Positions 32,263 through 41,567 of a stretch of DNA of 64,000 nt are shown here, in pieces. A program made the position numbers and the translations under genes. This DNA is from Bdellovibrio reynosensis (lineage in GTDB: Bacteria > Bdellovibrionota > Bdellovibrionia > Bdellovibrionales > Bdellovibrionaceae), in the NCBI RefSeq assembly GCF_022814725.1, contig NZ_CP093442.1:620001-684000 (forward strand). The letters are read 5' to 3'. The number at the start of each line of letters is the position of its first letter. Within the stretch, counting starts at the first letter, position 1. The notes beneath the pieces were generated by a model. It did not search any database. It had not been told where the DNA came from and saw nothing but the letters and a program-made list of their open reading frames with translations.

Positions 32263-34674
32263 TTAGAATCCGTAAAGATCCAAGGCTTCAGGGGCGATAG
32301 GGGCCTTTTGAACTCCGTCGAAAGTAAATTCAAAATTAAGTTTTAAGTTGGTGTCCCCGCCGGAAACCTTGTCATGAATGAATGTGATCAACATGCAATC
32401 ACCGGGTGGTTTGAACTGCGCGATATAGGCCCACGACTTAACTCTGTCGCCACGAACTTGATTGAAGTTTGCATCGTAGACAAATTTACCCATCAAATTG
32501 AGATACTTCGAAACAAAGCCTGCGGAAAAAGTGTAGTCTTCTTGGCGATTTGTGGTGTTTACCGGCTGGCCCGGGGTGATCTTGTATTGGCGAGTCAGTT
32601 GGGCTTGCACAAACTGCCCAGCATTGTTCATCAAACGAACGCGAGACGATGAGTTCGTGACGTTCTGATAGGGAAAATAATTAAAAATCGAGTAAGTTTG
32701 AATGCTATCTAAACGAACATCCAAAGTCGCATTGATGTCTGACCATGGCTCTTTTGCGATTTTTCCTTCTTGGGTGGCATCATAGGACTGGGCAAGTTTT
32801 AAATATCCAATTTGGCGATACTCAGGTCGATCCGAGATCCATCGTTTTTCTGTGATCTTATTCACCACCGCAAAAGTCATTAAATTACGATCGTAAACGC
32901 GGTCGTTGTAATCAAACTGCGCGCCGAAATCACTTCCGATGTCCAAATCATTCACGCTATCGCGGGAAGAATAAGGGGCGTCTACTAAATTACCAGTGCC
33001 AAAGAAAGGATGATTGTCTTGGGAAAACCATGGAAGACGGGTGTAGGTAATTTCTGGCGCGATCTCGTGTTTGTATCGAGTCGCCTTACTGCTGACAGTG
33101 TCACCGTAAATACGGCTTAAGTTGAATCGACCGCTCAGCTCTGTGCGAAGATAGCGGCGCACTAGATACGGATCTTCATCAATGTTAAAATTATAATGAG
33201 TTTCGCGATAACTCAATTTTGGCAACAGATCTAAGCCTTCACCCAGTTTCACTGGATAAATCAAAGTGGGGCGAACATCCATTCTTTGGCCGGTGCGAAT
33301 AAAATCTGTGGCAGGATCGTAAGAGCCATCATACACACGCTCACAGTTAGGATCATCTTCCCAGTTTGGACTGTTGCAGGTGTTTTTTGGAAATCGAATG
33401 ACAGCGCCATCAGACGTTGTCGTTTCCGTCATGTCATCATAAGCATTCCCGGCGCGGGTGAAATTGACTAAATTCAAATCAACGGAATAAAGAAAATTGG
33501 ATTCACCAATACTTTTTTGGCTTTGGGAAAATCGCAATTCCGGAGCACGGTGAACAGCATCGTTGTTTCCAGCTAAGGGATCCGCGTGCAGCATATTTAC
33601 ATAGTAGGAAGCATCAATACTATAATGTTGATCGCTTAAATTACGAGTGTAAGAAACGCGATTTTCCATGGCAGAGTCACCATGATTCAAAGTTTCAGTC
33701 GGGAAGTCTTTTGGATATTGCAAATCGCTAGCAAGGTTGATCGAAGCACGATGAATGCCTTCATCAGGAAGTTCGTTATAGTGATTATATAAAATAAACC
33801 AACGTTGAAGTGGCTCATTTTTTTGTTCAGCAGTGCGGAACCTGTTTAAACGGGGATCTTCAGCAAAGGCTTCATCGTAAATCATCCCAGTGCTAAAATT
33901 GCCCGCAGATGTGTCGCTTAAAAGGTAGCGATATTCTAATAAGCTTTTTAAACCCCGCTTCGAATAATCTTTTAATTCAATAGTTGCATCACTGCTGCGG
34001 GATATCGCCCAGAAGTAAGGTTGGGAAATTGCAAATCCCCCTTTTTCTGAACTTTCAAAATTGGGCGTCAATAATCCTGATTGACGATCGCTCTTTAGTG
34101 GAACAATCAAATACGGAAGCCAGAAGACGGGAACGTGACCAAAACGTAAAACGGCGTTTTTAATGTAGGCATAACCGCCTAATTCGGCCCGCACGGTTGT
34201 TCCTGAAAAACTCCATGTAGACGGACAGTTTGTACAAGCTGTGTAATCCGCGGAATTCACAAGATAAGAACTGTCTCCGGTTTTTTGCAGCAAGCTTCCT
34301 GTGAACATCACGGAACCTGATTGCACATAACCATTATGAATAATTCCGGTGTTGTTATCGTAATCAAGGAAGATGCGATCGCCCACAATCGTGTTTTTCG
34401 AATCCATGATTTCAACATTGCCGAAAAGTTCTAACTGACGAACGCGAAGATGAATGCGCGCTCGATCGGCTTTGATATGTTGACCCTGAAAAACGATCTG
34501 GATATTGCCTTCAAGTTCTGCCATTTCTTTTTCGGTGTCGCGGTACATGCTGTCAGCGTTGATCAAAATGCCGTGAATTTTTGCTGTAGGTTCAGCGGCA
34601 TCGGCGGCAGGACCTACTGCGAGCAAAAGAATAAATAATGCTGATAACAACGTGATTAGATTCTGAAACACCAA
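32263..34674 (-). CDS. lptD: LPS-assembly protein LptD
   Basis: An 803-residue outer-membrane protein that with LptE inserts lipopolysaccharide into the outer leaflet. Signal peptide to about residue 27; OstA-type beta-jellyroll 30-150 (AELEGNIQIVFQGQHIKADRARI cut as ELEGNIQI and DRARIHL); then a 26-strand-type barrel, with FWLPYLIVPLKSDRQSGLLTP typical of the family. Cysteine pairs CTNC (about 149-152) and near 440-455 may be the disulphide sites. The start is TTG 34674 or the adjacent GTG 34671; no strong ribosome site. Presence implies an LPS-bearing outer membrane. Confidence 0.93.
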   Translation of the reverse strand: MVFQNLITLLSALFILLLAVGPAADAAEPTAKIHGILINADSMYRDTEKEMAELEGNIQIVFQGQHIKADRARIHLRVRQLELFGNVEIMDSKNTIVGDRIFLDYDNNTGIIHNGYVQSGSVMFTGSLLQKTGDSSYLVNSADYTACTNCPSTWSFSGTTVRAELGGYAYIKNAVLRFGHVPVFWLPYLIVPLKSDRQSGLLTPNFESSEKGGFAISQPYFWAISRSSDATIELKDYSKRGLKSLLEYRYLLSDTSAGNFSTGMIYDEAFAEDPRLNRFRTAEQKNEPLQRWFILYNHYNELPDEGIHRASINLASDLQYPKDFPTETLNHGDSAMENRVSYTRNLSDQHYSIDASYYVNMLHADPLAGNNDAVHRAPELRFSQSQKSIGESNFLYSVDLNLVNFTRAGNAYDDMTETTTSDGAVIRFPKNTCNSPNWEDDPNCERVYDGSYDPATDFIRTGQRMDVRPTLIYPVKLGEGLDLLPKLSYRETHYNFNIDEDPYLVRRYLRTELSGRFNLSRIYGDTVSSKATRYKHEIAPEITYTRLPWFSQDNHPFFGTGNLVDAPYSSRDSVNDLDIGSDFGAQFDYNDRVYDRNLMTFAVVNKITEKRWISDRPEYRQIGYLKLAQSYDATQEGKIAKEPWSDINATLDVRLDSIQTYSIFNYFPYQNVTNSSSRVRLMNNAGQFVQAQLTRQYKITPGQPVNTTNRQEDYTFSAGFVSKYLNLMGKFVYDANFNQVRGDRVKSWAYIAQFKPPGDCMLITFIHDKVSGGDTNLKLNFEFTFDGVQKAPIAPEALDLYGF

Positions 34675-34797
34675 ATTATTGTAGGGACCAGGCAGTCGTT
34701 TGTCGAGGCGTTAGTGACTGGCCTCTTTTTGGACTCAAAACGTCACGAAATTCCGCCGAAAAAACAAGCAAGAATATTTCACGGGATGAGGTCAGTA

Positions 34798-35124
34798 ATG
34801 AATGTAAAGATTCTTCTGGATGGAGAAATCGCTGTTGTGTCTTTAAGTGGTCGTATCGAAATCGAAAAGACACATGCCTTTAAGAATGCCTGCCTGCAAA
34901 ACTTTACGGATAAAAAAGTCGTCTTTTGCATGAAAAATATCAGTTTCGTAGGGTCTTCTGGAATTCAAAATTTTTTCGGCGTTCTAAATGATCTGAATTC
35001 AAATAAAAAATTAAACGCTAAAATCGCGGGATTAACCCCAGATTTTCAGCGCCTTTTCAGTTTCTCTGGCTGTAATGCATTAGAGGTGCATGAAAGTATC
35101 GAAGGGGCTCTACAAAGTTTCTAG
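34798..35124 (+). CDS. STAS-domain protein (anti-sigma-antagonist type)
   Basis: A 108-residue single STAS domain. The ATG at 34798 follows GAGG (34788-34791); an open stretch upstream to 34714 is ignored. The fold markers are VVSLSGRIEIEKTHAF and the helix-start FVGSSGIQNFFGVL, where Ser53/Ser54 correspond to the phosphorylatable serine of SpoIIAA; the usual preceding Asp is Gly here. Such proteins bind anti-sigma kinases in partner switching; no kinase is adjacent. The stop shares CTAG with the next convergent gene. Confidence 0.82.
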   Translation: MNVKILLDGEIAVVSLSGRIEIEKTHAFKNACLQNFTDKKVVFCMKNISFVGSSGIQNFFGVLNDLNSNKKLNAKIAGLTPDFQRLFSFSGCNALEVHESIEGALQSF

Positions 35125-36242
35125 AGCCCATCCTGCTTACGAAGTTCATTTAATTTCTGACTGAGCTCAAGGTTCAAGCGCTCTAAAGCGCTGGCTGCAA
35201 CTTTGAGCTTTTCGTGTTCGTCATTCTTGGCATTCCACATATAACGAAGGCTTTCTAGCTGCTCTTGAATTTGGTATTTTTCTTTTTCCAAACTCTCGAT
35301 GCGCGCTTGATCTTCGACCACGCGGATTTGTAAATCTGCATGTTCCACGCCCAACTTTTGATTTTGGCGAGTCAGTTCGCTTTGACGATCTTGAAGACGC
35401 TCGATTTCTTTTTCTAAGCGCTCTTTCATGTCATCTTTGCTGCGGCGAAGTGTGACGACTTCATTTTCCAATGAATCTTGTCTTTCCAAGGCCGTGTGAA
35501 GCTTCAACGTCTTAACTTCAAGATCTTCTTGAATTTGATGAAGCATTTGAAGTTCGCGGTTCAGGCTTTGGATTTGTTCCTCATAGAAACTTACCATTTC
35601 CTGGGACTTTTTCTCTGAAGCCTCAACTTGATAACGGGAATTTTTTGTTACTTCGATAATTTGCGCACGAAGATCGCGAAGCTGGGCTTCTTTGTGATCA
35701 AGGGCTGATTCCAGTTCGGCCACTTTAATATCTTGCAGGCGAGAATACTCTTTAAGTTGTGAAACATAAGGTTTCACCTGATTTTTGATTTTATCGTGGT
35801 ACTTTGCATGACGTGCCAGTTCAGCACCCATGTTTTGGGCTTTCTCAGTTAAGGCGCGTAGCTTTTCGCTGTAAATTTCCTTTTCGCGCTCTAGCTGATC
35901 AACTTTTTGTCTCCAAAGGCCGTCTTTTTCTTTCCATACCAAAATTTGATCTGTCACTGAAGATTGTGACATTCTAGCTTTGCTATTTTCTTCGCTGAGT
36001 TTTTGATTTTCAGTTTCTAAAATGGAAAGACGACGCAAAGACACCTTCAGGCGCGCCATAAGGTCTTCATTTTGCGAAATAAGATTTTCCACCGTTGAAG
36101 ATTTTAAAATCTCTTTCGGCAAATGGCTCAAGTCTTTTCTGCGGGGAATTTCATCAGGAAGGGGTACTTGCGGCACCGCCTGAGAGTCCGAAGAAAAATC
36201 CAGATTTGCTAATATCGACGTCTGAAAAGTATCGGTTTCCAT
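35121..36242 (-). CDS. Long coiled-coil protein
   Basis: A 373-residue protein. Residues 1-50 are disordered (Asp/Pro/Ser), and about 52-365 form nearly unbroken coiled coil with heptads of Leu/Ile and abundant Glu/Lys/Gln. No enzyme domain or membrane segment. Strong ribosome site (GGAGG) before ATG. It probably has a structural or scaffold role in the cytoplasm; coiled-coil composition makes database matches to myosin-like proteins uninformative. Confidence 0.75.
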   Translation of the reverse strand: METDTFQTSILANLDFSSDSQAVPQVPLPDEIPRRKDLSHLPKEILKSSTVENLISQNEDLMARLKVSLRRLSILETENQKLSEENSKARMSQSSVTDQILVWKEKDGLWRQKVDQLEREKEIYSEKLRALTEKAQNMGAELARHAKYHDKIKNQVKPYVSQLKEYSRLQDIKVAELESALDHKEAQLRDLRAQIIEVTKNSRYQVEASEKKSQEMVSFYEEQIQSLNRELQMLHQIQEDLEVKTLKLHTALERQDSLENEVVTLRRSKDDMKERLEKEIERLQDRQSELTRQNQKLGVEHADLQIRVVEDQARIESLEKEKYQIQEQLESLRYMWNAKNDEHEKLKVAASALERLNLELSQKLNELRKQDGL

Positions 36243-36383
36243 AGCCCTCCTCCATGAAGTCTAGGTGACCTAGTCTTAAGTTTCTCAATATGAGTCAGAA
36301 ATAGTCAAACCAACGTCGCAAGACTAGACCTTTAGGTTGTTAAAAACCCTACATCTCTTTATAAATAATCCGAAAAGTCTAGT

Positions 36384-36977
36384 ATGGCATTACCGGCACT
36401 GAAAGACGAAGCAGTCCCAGAACAACAAAAAGCACAAAGCGAAGCTCCGGCAAATTTATTTGACGTGGGTGTCGATAAGTCCGATCTAGGTAAGCCGGAT
36501 TCATTCCGTTATCGCATTCTGACTTGGGTGTTGGATGAAAGATATGATCAAGCCATCGAAGAGCTGCGGTCTTTTTTAGATGAGCCGTCGGAATATCCTA
36601 ATTTCAAAGAAAAGATCACGCGCTTTATTCATCATTCCACGGACTTAATTTATGCAATTAAAGCAAAAAGAAGTTTCCCGGGGATCAATTCTTTAACCCG
36701 TGCAAAGCAACAAGAGTTGCGCGAGAAGTTTAAAGAACACTTTAGAGAGCTTCAGTATATCCTTAAAACTGTTGAGAAAATTCAAGGCGATTTGCGTATT
36801 CAAGATGTTCGCTCAACGATTTATGTTGTTCGTGCAGCTTGGGTTGCTGTCGTTGCAATCTTGATTTTAGGGTTTTGGCTTGAGGTCTTTAATGGACTTG
36901 GGCAAACCACCTTTATCGTTGTTGACGATATATTCGGGCAGTTTGCCGACTGGATCACTTTAAAAATCGGAATCTAA
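36384..36977 (+). CDS. Tail-anchored-like membrane protein, unknown
   Basis: A 197-residue protein with a long cytosolic helical part (about 40-145; RYRILTWVLDERYDQAIEELRSFL) and a single membrane helix near residues 150-172 (AAWVAVVAILILGFWLEVF), then about 25 residues. I recognise no family. It faces the VKOR-DsbA gene, its stop lying one base from that gene's stop. Confidence 0.65.
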   Translation: MALPALKDEAVPEQQKAQSEAPANLFDVGVDKSDLGKPDSFRYRILTWVLDERYDQAIEELRSFLDEPSEYPNFKEKITRFIHHSTDLIYAIKAKRSFPGINSLTRAKQQELREKFKEHFRELQYILKTVEKIQGDLRIQDVRSTIYVVRAAWVAVVAILILGFWLEVFNGLGQTTFIVVDDIFGQFADWITLKIGI

Positions 36978-36978
36978 A

Positions 36979-38190
36979 TTACTGCTTCAGCGTTTTGTAA
37001 GCCGCTTCAAGAACTGGGATTAATTGTCCCCCGTTCAGCAACCTGCCGTTTACAAAAACTGAAGGAGTTCCTTGAATTTGAGCCGTTGCGCCTTCTTTTG
37101 CCATGCTGCGCACAGAATCCATGGTCGCCGCATCCTTAATGCAAGACTTTAACTCTTCAAGGTTCAAACCTAATCCTTGAGAAAGTCCTTCCATATTTTT
37201 ATCCAAGTTCTGGGTGTTAATGATTTCTTCCTGATGTTCAAAAAGATAGTCATGGGCAGCCCAACCTTTTTTCGCCATTTTTTCTGCGCAGATAACGGAA
37301 GCTGCTAGTCCACAGGAAATGCCATCGCCACGAGGAATCACATCATTGCAGCTCGCGTCCAATGGGAATGGTTTAAAGATCAATTTCGCATCAGGGTGAG
37401 TGTTTACGAATGAATGTAAAGTCGGTGCCGCGTGTTTACAATGCGGGCAACGGAAGTCAGCAAATTCAACGATTACCATCTTGGCTTCGCCCGTGCCTTT
37501 TTGCAGAACCAAGCCTTGGTTCATGTCGAATTTCACTTCAGGTGATACTTGCCAGTAAGCGACTTTTTCAGCTGCTACTTTTTCAAGTTGAGCAAGGCCT
37601 GAGCTTTCTAGGTACATAAAGTTGCCTAGAAACGCAAAAGCCGGAATTGCGATCAAGAAACCCGCAACCCAACGCTCAGTTACGAAGATATCTTTGATGT
37701 CCTCTTTAATATTGCTGGCGTTTAAGTCTTCTGTCGTCAGCCAAATTCCCACGAATCCGATGATTGAAAAGATGTAAGCAGCGATACAGAAAATACAAAG
37801 GTTACCAATGGCAGTGAAAGAAATAAGGCCCATTACAACGGACGCCACCACTGTGATTAGTGAAATCAAGAAAGTGTAGCGCGATGTCTTAGCAGTATCT
37901 TGAGTCAGGCGGGACCGGGTTACGAAAATAAAGTATAAAAGAACTAAGTTAGTAACCACTCCCCATAATGCGATAGGTACGCCAAGGAAGGCAGAAAACT
38001 TACTTGCTGTCACAGCGTCACAGTTCATCACTTCATTGATATTGCAAAATGAAGGTCCTTCAGCGGTACCATATTTGATGCCATAAAAATGGATGGTGAG
38101 GTAAATATGAACCCCGATGGCAGCCATCGTGGTGAGGATCGACATAAGAAGAAGCTTGTTTCTGTTGGCTGTAGTTTTCATGCCCCCCAT
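36979..38190 (-). CDS. VKOR-DsbA fusion, disulphide-bond formation
   Basis: A 403-residue fusion that carries both halves of an oxidative folding system. Residues about 10-185 are a vitamin-K-epoxide-reductase-type membrane domain with four or five helices, the loop cysteines Cys49 and Cys57 (CNINEVMNC) and the quinone-site pair Cys132-x-x-Cys135 (LCIFC). A further helix anchors a periplasmic DsbA-like thioredoxin domain (about 215-400) with active site Cys248-Pro-His-Cys251 and the cis-Pro loop GTPSVFVNG. It would oxidise exported proteins, passing electrons to quinone. The start at 38190 has no obvious ribosome site; ATG 38181 is an alternative. Confidence 0.93.
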   Translation of the reverse strand: MGGMKTTANRNKLLLMSILTTMAAIGVHIYLTIHFYGIKYGTAEGPSFCNINEVMNCDAVTASKFSAFLGVPIALWGVVTNLVLLYFIFVTRSRLTQDTAKTSRYTFLISLITVVASVVMGLISFTAIGNLCIFCIAAYIFSIIGFVGIWLTTEDLNASNIKEDIKDIFVTERWVAGFLIAIPAFAFLGNFMYLESSGLAQLEKVAAEKVAYWQVSPEVKFDMNQGLVLQKGTGEAKMVIVEFADFRCPHCKHAAPTLHSFVNTHPDAKLIFKPFPLDASCNDVIPRGDGISCGLAASVICAEKMAKKGWAAHDYLFEHQEEIINTQNLDKNMEGLSQGLGLNLEELKSCIKDAATMDSVRSMAKEGATAQIQGTPSVFVNGRLLNGGQLIPVLEAAYKTLKQ

Positions 38191-38264
38191 TGAATCGTAG
38201 TTTCGTGTTTGAAATCAATAAAAATTATGTAAAAATCGGATGAACATCTCAAGGAAGAGACAGC

Positions 38265-39896
38265 TTGAACGACCTGCAGAAGTGGATCCGCATTAGAAAA
38301 GACTTGTACTTGCAAATGGAAAAGCAAGTACGCCATCGACTTGGTGAAGACTCTCCGGAGTTGATGCACTATCGCCAAACCTATCATCGTGAGTTTGCAA
38401 AAAAGTGGACAACTTCCACTAAAGAAGAACTCTTAGAGCAAATCAAAAGCTCTCAGATCTTGTTAATTGGGGACTTTCACGCGCTTCATCAGTCCCAGCG
38501 TGCACAAATGCGTATTTTGCGTCAGCTCCCTAAGGACCGCAAAGTGGTCATCGCCGTGGAGTTTTTTGAGGCCGCCGATCAAGAAAAAATCAACAGCTAC
38601 CTTTCTGGCAAAATGTCAGAAAAAGAGTTTTTAAAGGCCGTACAGTGGCAAAGCAAATGGGGGTTCCCGTGGGAACATTATCGGCCCCTGATGCGTTGGG
38701 CTCAGAAACATAAGATTTCCGTGTATGGCATTAATAAAAGTTATAAAAAAAGAAATGCCACGACTTTAAAGTCCCGGGATGTTTATGCCGGAAAGAAAAT
38801 CGCAGAGCTTGTCGGCAAATATCCTGATCACCTGGTATTTGCGATTTATGGAGATTTGCATTTAGCAAAATCCCATATACCGCAACAAATTGAGGTGCAG
38901 CTGGGAAGACCCTTCGCGAAAAAAATCCTGCGAATCTTTCAAAATGCCGAACAAATTTTCTTTCAACTTCTTAGTCGTGAAATTGAAGCAAACACCGATC
39001 TGGTGCGTATTTCGCAAAACGTCTTTTGTCTGATGAGTGTTCCGCCTTGGGTGAAATGGCAGAATTATCTTATGTACTTAGAGCAGGCTTATGATCTAGA
39101 ACTTGATGAAGATGACGAGGATGATGAGGAGTATGCGCTCGACTATACAGATCATGTGGGTCGGTACGTAAAAATCATCTCTGAAGAGCTGGGGCTGACT
39201 GTGACATTAGCCGATCTTTCTGTTTATACCGCTCAAGATTCCTCTTTTTGGACCCAACTTCGCGAGAACTATGATGCCAAGAAGTTAAAATGGATTGAAG
39301 CCATGATCAGTGAACGCATGTCTTTTTATCTTCCGGAAATTCAAGCAGCGTATCTGGCGCGCGGGACTGTAAATCATGCGGCGGCCTTGGCCACGCGGTA
39401 CATCCACGCTTTAAGCAGTCAGACCGAGAAAGTTTTTACGGATCCGGCAAAGGATTTTTTAGGTCTTATCTGGAATGAAGCTGTCGCTTATTTTGGCTCT
39501 AAAATTATCAATCACAAAAGAAAAACCGATACGATTGCTGATATCAAATCAAGCCTAGCATCGCGCGGGCCTTCTGACTTGGGTAAAGAAGCCCTGCAGC
39601 TCGCTTTGTCGCAAAAAATGCATGAGCTGATGGTGATCACAGGGGTGCCTCAGCATCGCCTGCAGGCCCGTCCTCGAAAAAATTTAAGCTATCTAGTTGC
39701 CGCTAATTTGTTAGGCGCCATGCTGGGGGAAAGACTTTATGGCGGTTATCGTAAAAAGCTGATTTCCGCTGCGACGATTCAAAGTTTTTTAAAAAGAGCG
39801 GTGGATAAAGAAAGTTTTAATTTAGCTTATTATGATATTTTAGAAGTGATTGAATCTTTGCCGGCACCTTTTCACAGCAAGCGAGAAAAATTATGA
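38265..39896 (+). CDS. ChaN-like domain protein with long C-terminal extension
   Basis: A 543-residue protein with TTG start set by AAGGAAGAG. Residues about 60-290 match the ChaN haem-binding/hydrolase-like domain (LLIGDFHALHQSQRAQMRIL, VVIAVEFFEAADQ, WGFPWEHYRPLMRWA, FAIYGDLHLAKSHIP). Classical ChaN is an outer-membrane lipoprotein; here there is no signal peptide or lipobox, so it should be cytosolic. An acidic linker (ELDEDDEDDEEYALDY, about 285-300) leads to a roughly 240-residue C-terminal region of unknown type. Overlaps the next gene by four bases (ATGA), so the two are coupled. Confidence 0.75.
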   Translation: MNDLQKWIRIRKDLYLQMEKQVRHRLGEDSPELMHYRQTYHREFAKKWTTSTKEELLEQIKSSQILLIGDFHALHQSQRAQMRILRQLPKDRKVVIAVEFFEAADQEKINSYLSGKMSEKEFLKAVQWQSKWGFPWEHYRPLMRWAQKHKISVYGINKSYKKRNATTLKSRDVYAGKKIAELVGKYPDHLVFAIYGDLHLAKSHIPQQIEVQLGRPFAKKILRIFQNAEQIFFQLLSREIEANTDLVRISQNVFCLMSVPPWVKWQNYLMYLEQAYDLELDEDDEDDEEYALDYTDHVGRYVKIISEELGLTVTLADLSVYTAQDSSFWTQLRENYDAKKLKWIEAMISERMSFYLPEIQAAYLARGTVNHAAALATRYIHALSSQTEKVFTDPAKDFLGLIWNEAVAYFGSKIINHKRKTDTIADIKSSLASRGPSDLGKEALQLALSQKMHELMVITGVPQHRLQARPRKNLSYLVAANLLGAMLGERLYGGYRKKLISAATIQSFLKRAVDKESFNLAYYDILEVIESLPAPFHSKREKL

Positions 39897-40318
39897 AAAA
39901 TGTTTCATGGTATTTTCACCAGAATTTAAAACCCCAAGGACCTTTGACATTCGAAGAAATTCGCCAACGCATACATCGCGGTGAAATCGGGCCCCAGTCA
40001 CTAGTTTCAAATACGGCCGACGATCGGTGGATGCCCGCAAAAGACTGGGGCGTTTTTGAGGATGCCTTGTTTCCAGCGCTGCAAGGACAAGAACTGCAGA
40101 AAAACTTGGAAGAAAAATGTTGGGTTCTATTGGTGCCAAGTCCGGAGGGAAAAGGCATTTTGCAAGAGGGGCCGTTTTCACTTATGGAGCTAAAGCAGGG
40201 GATTCAGCAAGGGCAAATTTCAGTGCAACAATTTATATGGAAAAGCGGGTTGAGCGGCTGGTGTAAAATTCAAGACCGCCCCGAATTTGATCGCGAACTA
40301 GTTGAGAGCATCCTTTAG
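39893..40318 (+). CDS. Tandem GYF_2-domain protein
   Basis: A 141-residue protein of two GYF_2-type repeats. Repeat 1 (1-60) [18 protein letters not shown]...[12 protein letters not shown]; repeat 2 (75-135) [21 protein letters not shown]...[18 protein letters not shown]; each has the W-x(n)-GP-hydrophobic core. GYF domains bind proline-rich or other short peptides, so this is a likely adaptor. Its start overlaps the ChaN-like gene, suggesting it partners that protein. The last 21 bases overlap the convergent HU gene. Confidence 0.78.
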   Translation: MKNVSWYFHQNLKPQGPLTFEEIRQRIHRGEIGPQSLVSNTADDRWMPAKDWGVFEDALFPALQGQELQKNLEEKCWVLLVPSPEGKGILQEGPFSLMELKQGIQQGQISVQQFIWKSGLSGWCKIQDRPEFDRELVESIL

Positions 40319-40573
40319 ATCTTTTCCGGCTTTAAAGCGGGGCACGTAGGCGCTGGGGATTTTGACAGTTTGGCCGGTTTTTGGATTGCGACCTTGGCGT
40401 GGTTTGCGAGCGCTGCGCGAAAAAGTTCCAAAGCCCACAAGTTTCACTTCATCGCCTTTTTGCAAAGTTTCTTGGATAGTTTCTAATGTGGCATCCAGGA
40501 TAAGTTCCGCTTGAGCCTTTGTGCATTTTGTTTTTTCCGCGACCTGTTCTACTAATTGAGCCTTGTTCATCAT
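40298..40573 (-). CDS. hup: HU-family DNA-binding protein
   Basis: A 91-residue nucleoid protein: alpha-helical dimer base ([21 protein letters not shown]), [18 protein letters not shown] at the beta-arm base with the intercalating NPKTG tip, and the C-terminal [12 protein letters not shown]. Length and motifs are standard for HU rather than IHF. AGGAAG precedes two adjacent ATGs; the first is used here. Confidence 0.95.
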   Translation of the reverse strand: MMNKAQLVEQVAEKTKCTKAQAELILDATLETIQETLQKGDEVKLVGFGTFSRSARKPRQGRNPKTGQTVKIPSAYVPRFKAGKDLKDALN

Positions 40574-40736
40574 GCACTTCCTAAAATACGAGCAGGCAAA
40601 CTAAGAGTCACCGCGGATTTGGTCAAGAAGTTTGATGGAGGCGGAGGAGTGCATTGTATGTCCCTTTGTTAAGGATCATATGTATTTTTTAATAAAGTTT
40701 TTTAAATTAGAGAGAGCGTTGACAGGGAGTTTTCAG

Positions 40737-41447
40737 GTGAGCATTTTTTTTATTTTCTTATTGCCTTTTTTAACTTTGGCTCAAGGGGCAACAATGGCGA
40801 ATATCCATGAACTTAATACCAAAGAGGAAAGAAAGCTTTTTACTTTGTCCATTGAGACTAGCGAAAAGGCAGACGGCGTTCACACGCTTGCGACCTTCCG
40901 CGATTTGCAAGGAAAAGAAGTCATAACTGAAAAAGGACACCTTCAAGGGTCCAAGATATTAAGTTACGAAATCAATCAAGGTCAGACCCAAGAAAAAGGA
41001 CGCTTCAAAGTGGAAGGAGATAAAATTCGCTTTGAGTATGAAGGGCCTAACGGGAGGAAAAAAGAAGCAGAAGAAAAAGTGAAGGGTTTCGTTTTAAGTA
41101 CCGCTAATTTCAACGCCTTTGTTAAAGAAAATTGGCAAGCCCTGGCTTCTGGTAAAGAGATGGATGTGCGTTTTGCGGTTTGGGATCGCCTTGAAACCGT
41201 GGGTTTCACCCTTAAAAAAGTGCGTGAGACTTCTGAAGGCTCCAATAAATGGATTGAACTTCGAATGAAACCAACAAGCTTTGTTATTGCTGCTTTGGTG
41301 GATCCAATTTTTCTTTTGTATTCAACAACCGATCAAAGTCTTTTGCAGATGAAAGGTCGAGTCGCCCCGAAGCAATTCAAAGACGGGAAGTGGAAGGATC
41401 TTGATGCGAAGGTCTTTTATACCTCCAACGCCCCTGTTTCAAATTGA
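40737..41447 (+). CDS. Exported protein of unknown family
   Basis: A 236-residue protein. The GTG at 40737 is chosen because GGGAG lies at 40725-40729 and it gives a clean signal peptide (MSIFFIFLLPFLTLAQGAT); the open stretch back to 40632 would bury the signal. The mature protein is beta-rich with repeated charged strands (KGRFKVEGDKIRFEYEG), resembling periplasmic beta-barrel/DUF3108-like lipid-binding proteins in outline only. No family named. Confidence 0.65.
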   Translation: MSIFFIFLLPFLTLAQGATMANIHELNTKEERKLFTLSIETSEKADGVHTLATFRDLQGKEVITEKGHLQGSKILSYEINQGQTQEKGRFKVEGDKIRFEYEGPNGRKKEAEEKVKGFVLSTANFNAFVKENWQALASGKEMDVRFAVWDRLETVGFTLKKVRETSEGSNKWIELRMKPTSFVIAALVDPIFLLYSTTDQSLLQMKGRVAPKQFKDGKWKDLDAKVFYTSNAPVSN

Positions 41448-41511
41448 GATTCAGGTTTTTAGTCCCGTAAACTTCACCACCTTCGCCTATTTCCATCGGA
41501 GGTAGGCGGTC

Positions 41512-41567
41512 TTTCATGCCGAAATGATTAATTTTTATCGGTTTTTGCCGATAAGAAAGGCATGAAA
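41512..41567 (+). promoter_or_regulatory. Start-codon-sequestering double hairpin
   Basis: TTTCATGCC (41512-41520) is exactly complementary to GGCATGAAA (41559-41567), which contains the ATG (41562) of the next gene and the end of its ribosome site. Nested inside, TTATCGG (41535-41541) pairs with CCGATAA (41548-41554). If transcribed, the leader could block initiation until opened. Confidence 0.6.

Noticed and set aside
40719-40724. TTGACA as a -35 promoter box
   Set aside because: It lies only 13 bases before the GTG start at 40737, and the ribosome site follows immediately, leaving no place for a -10 box and leader.
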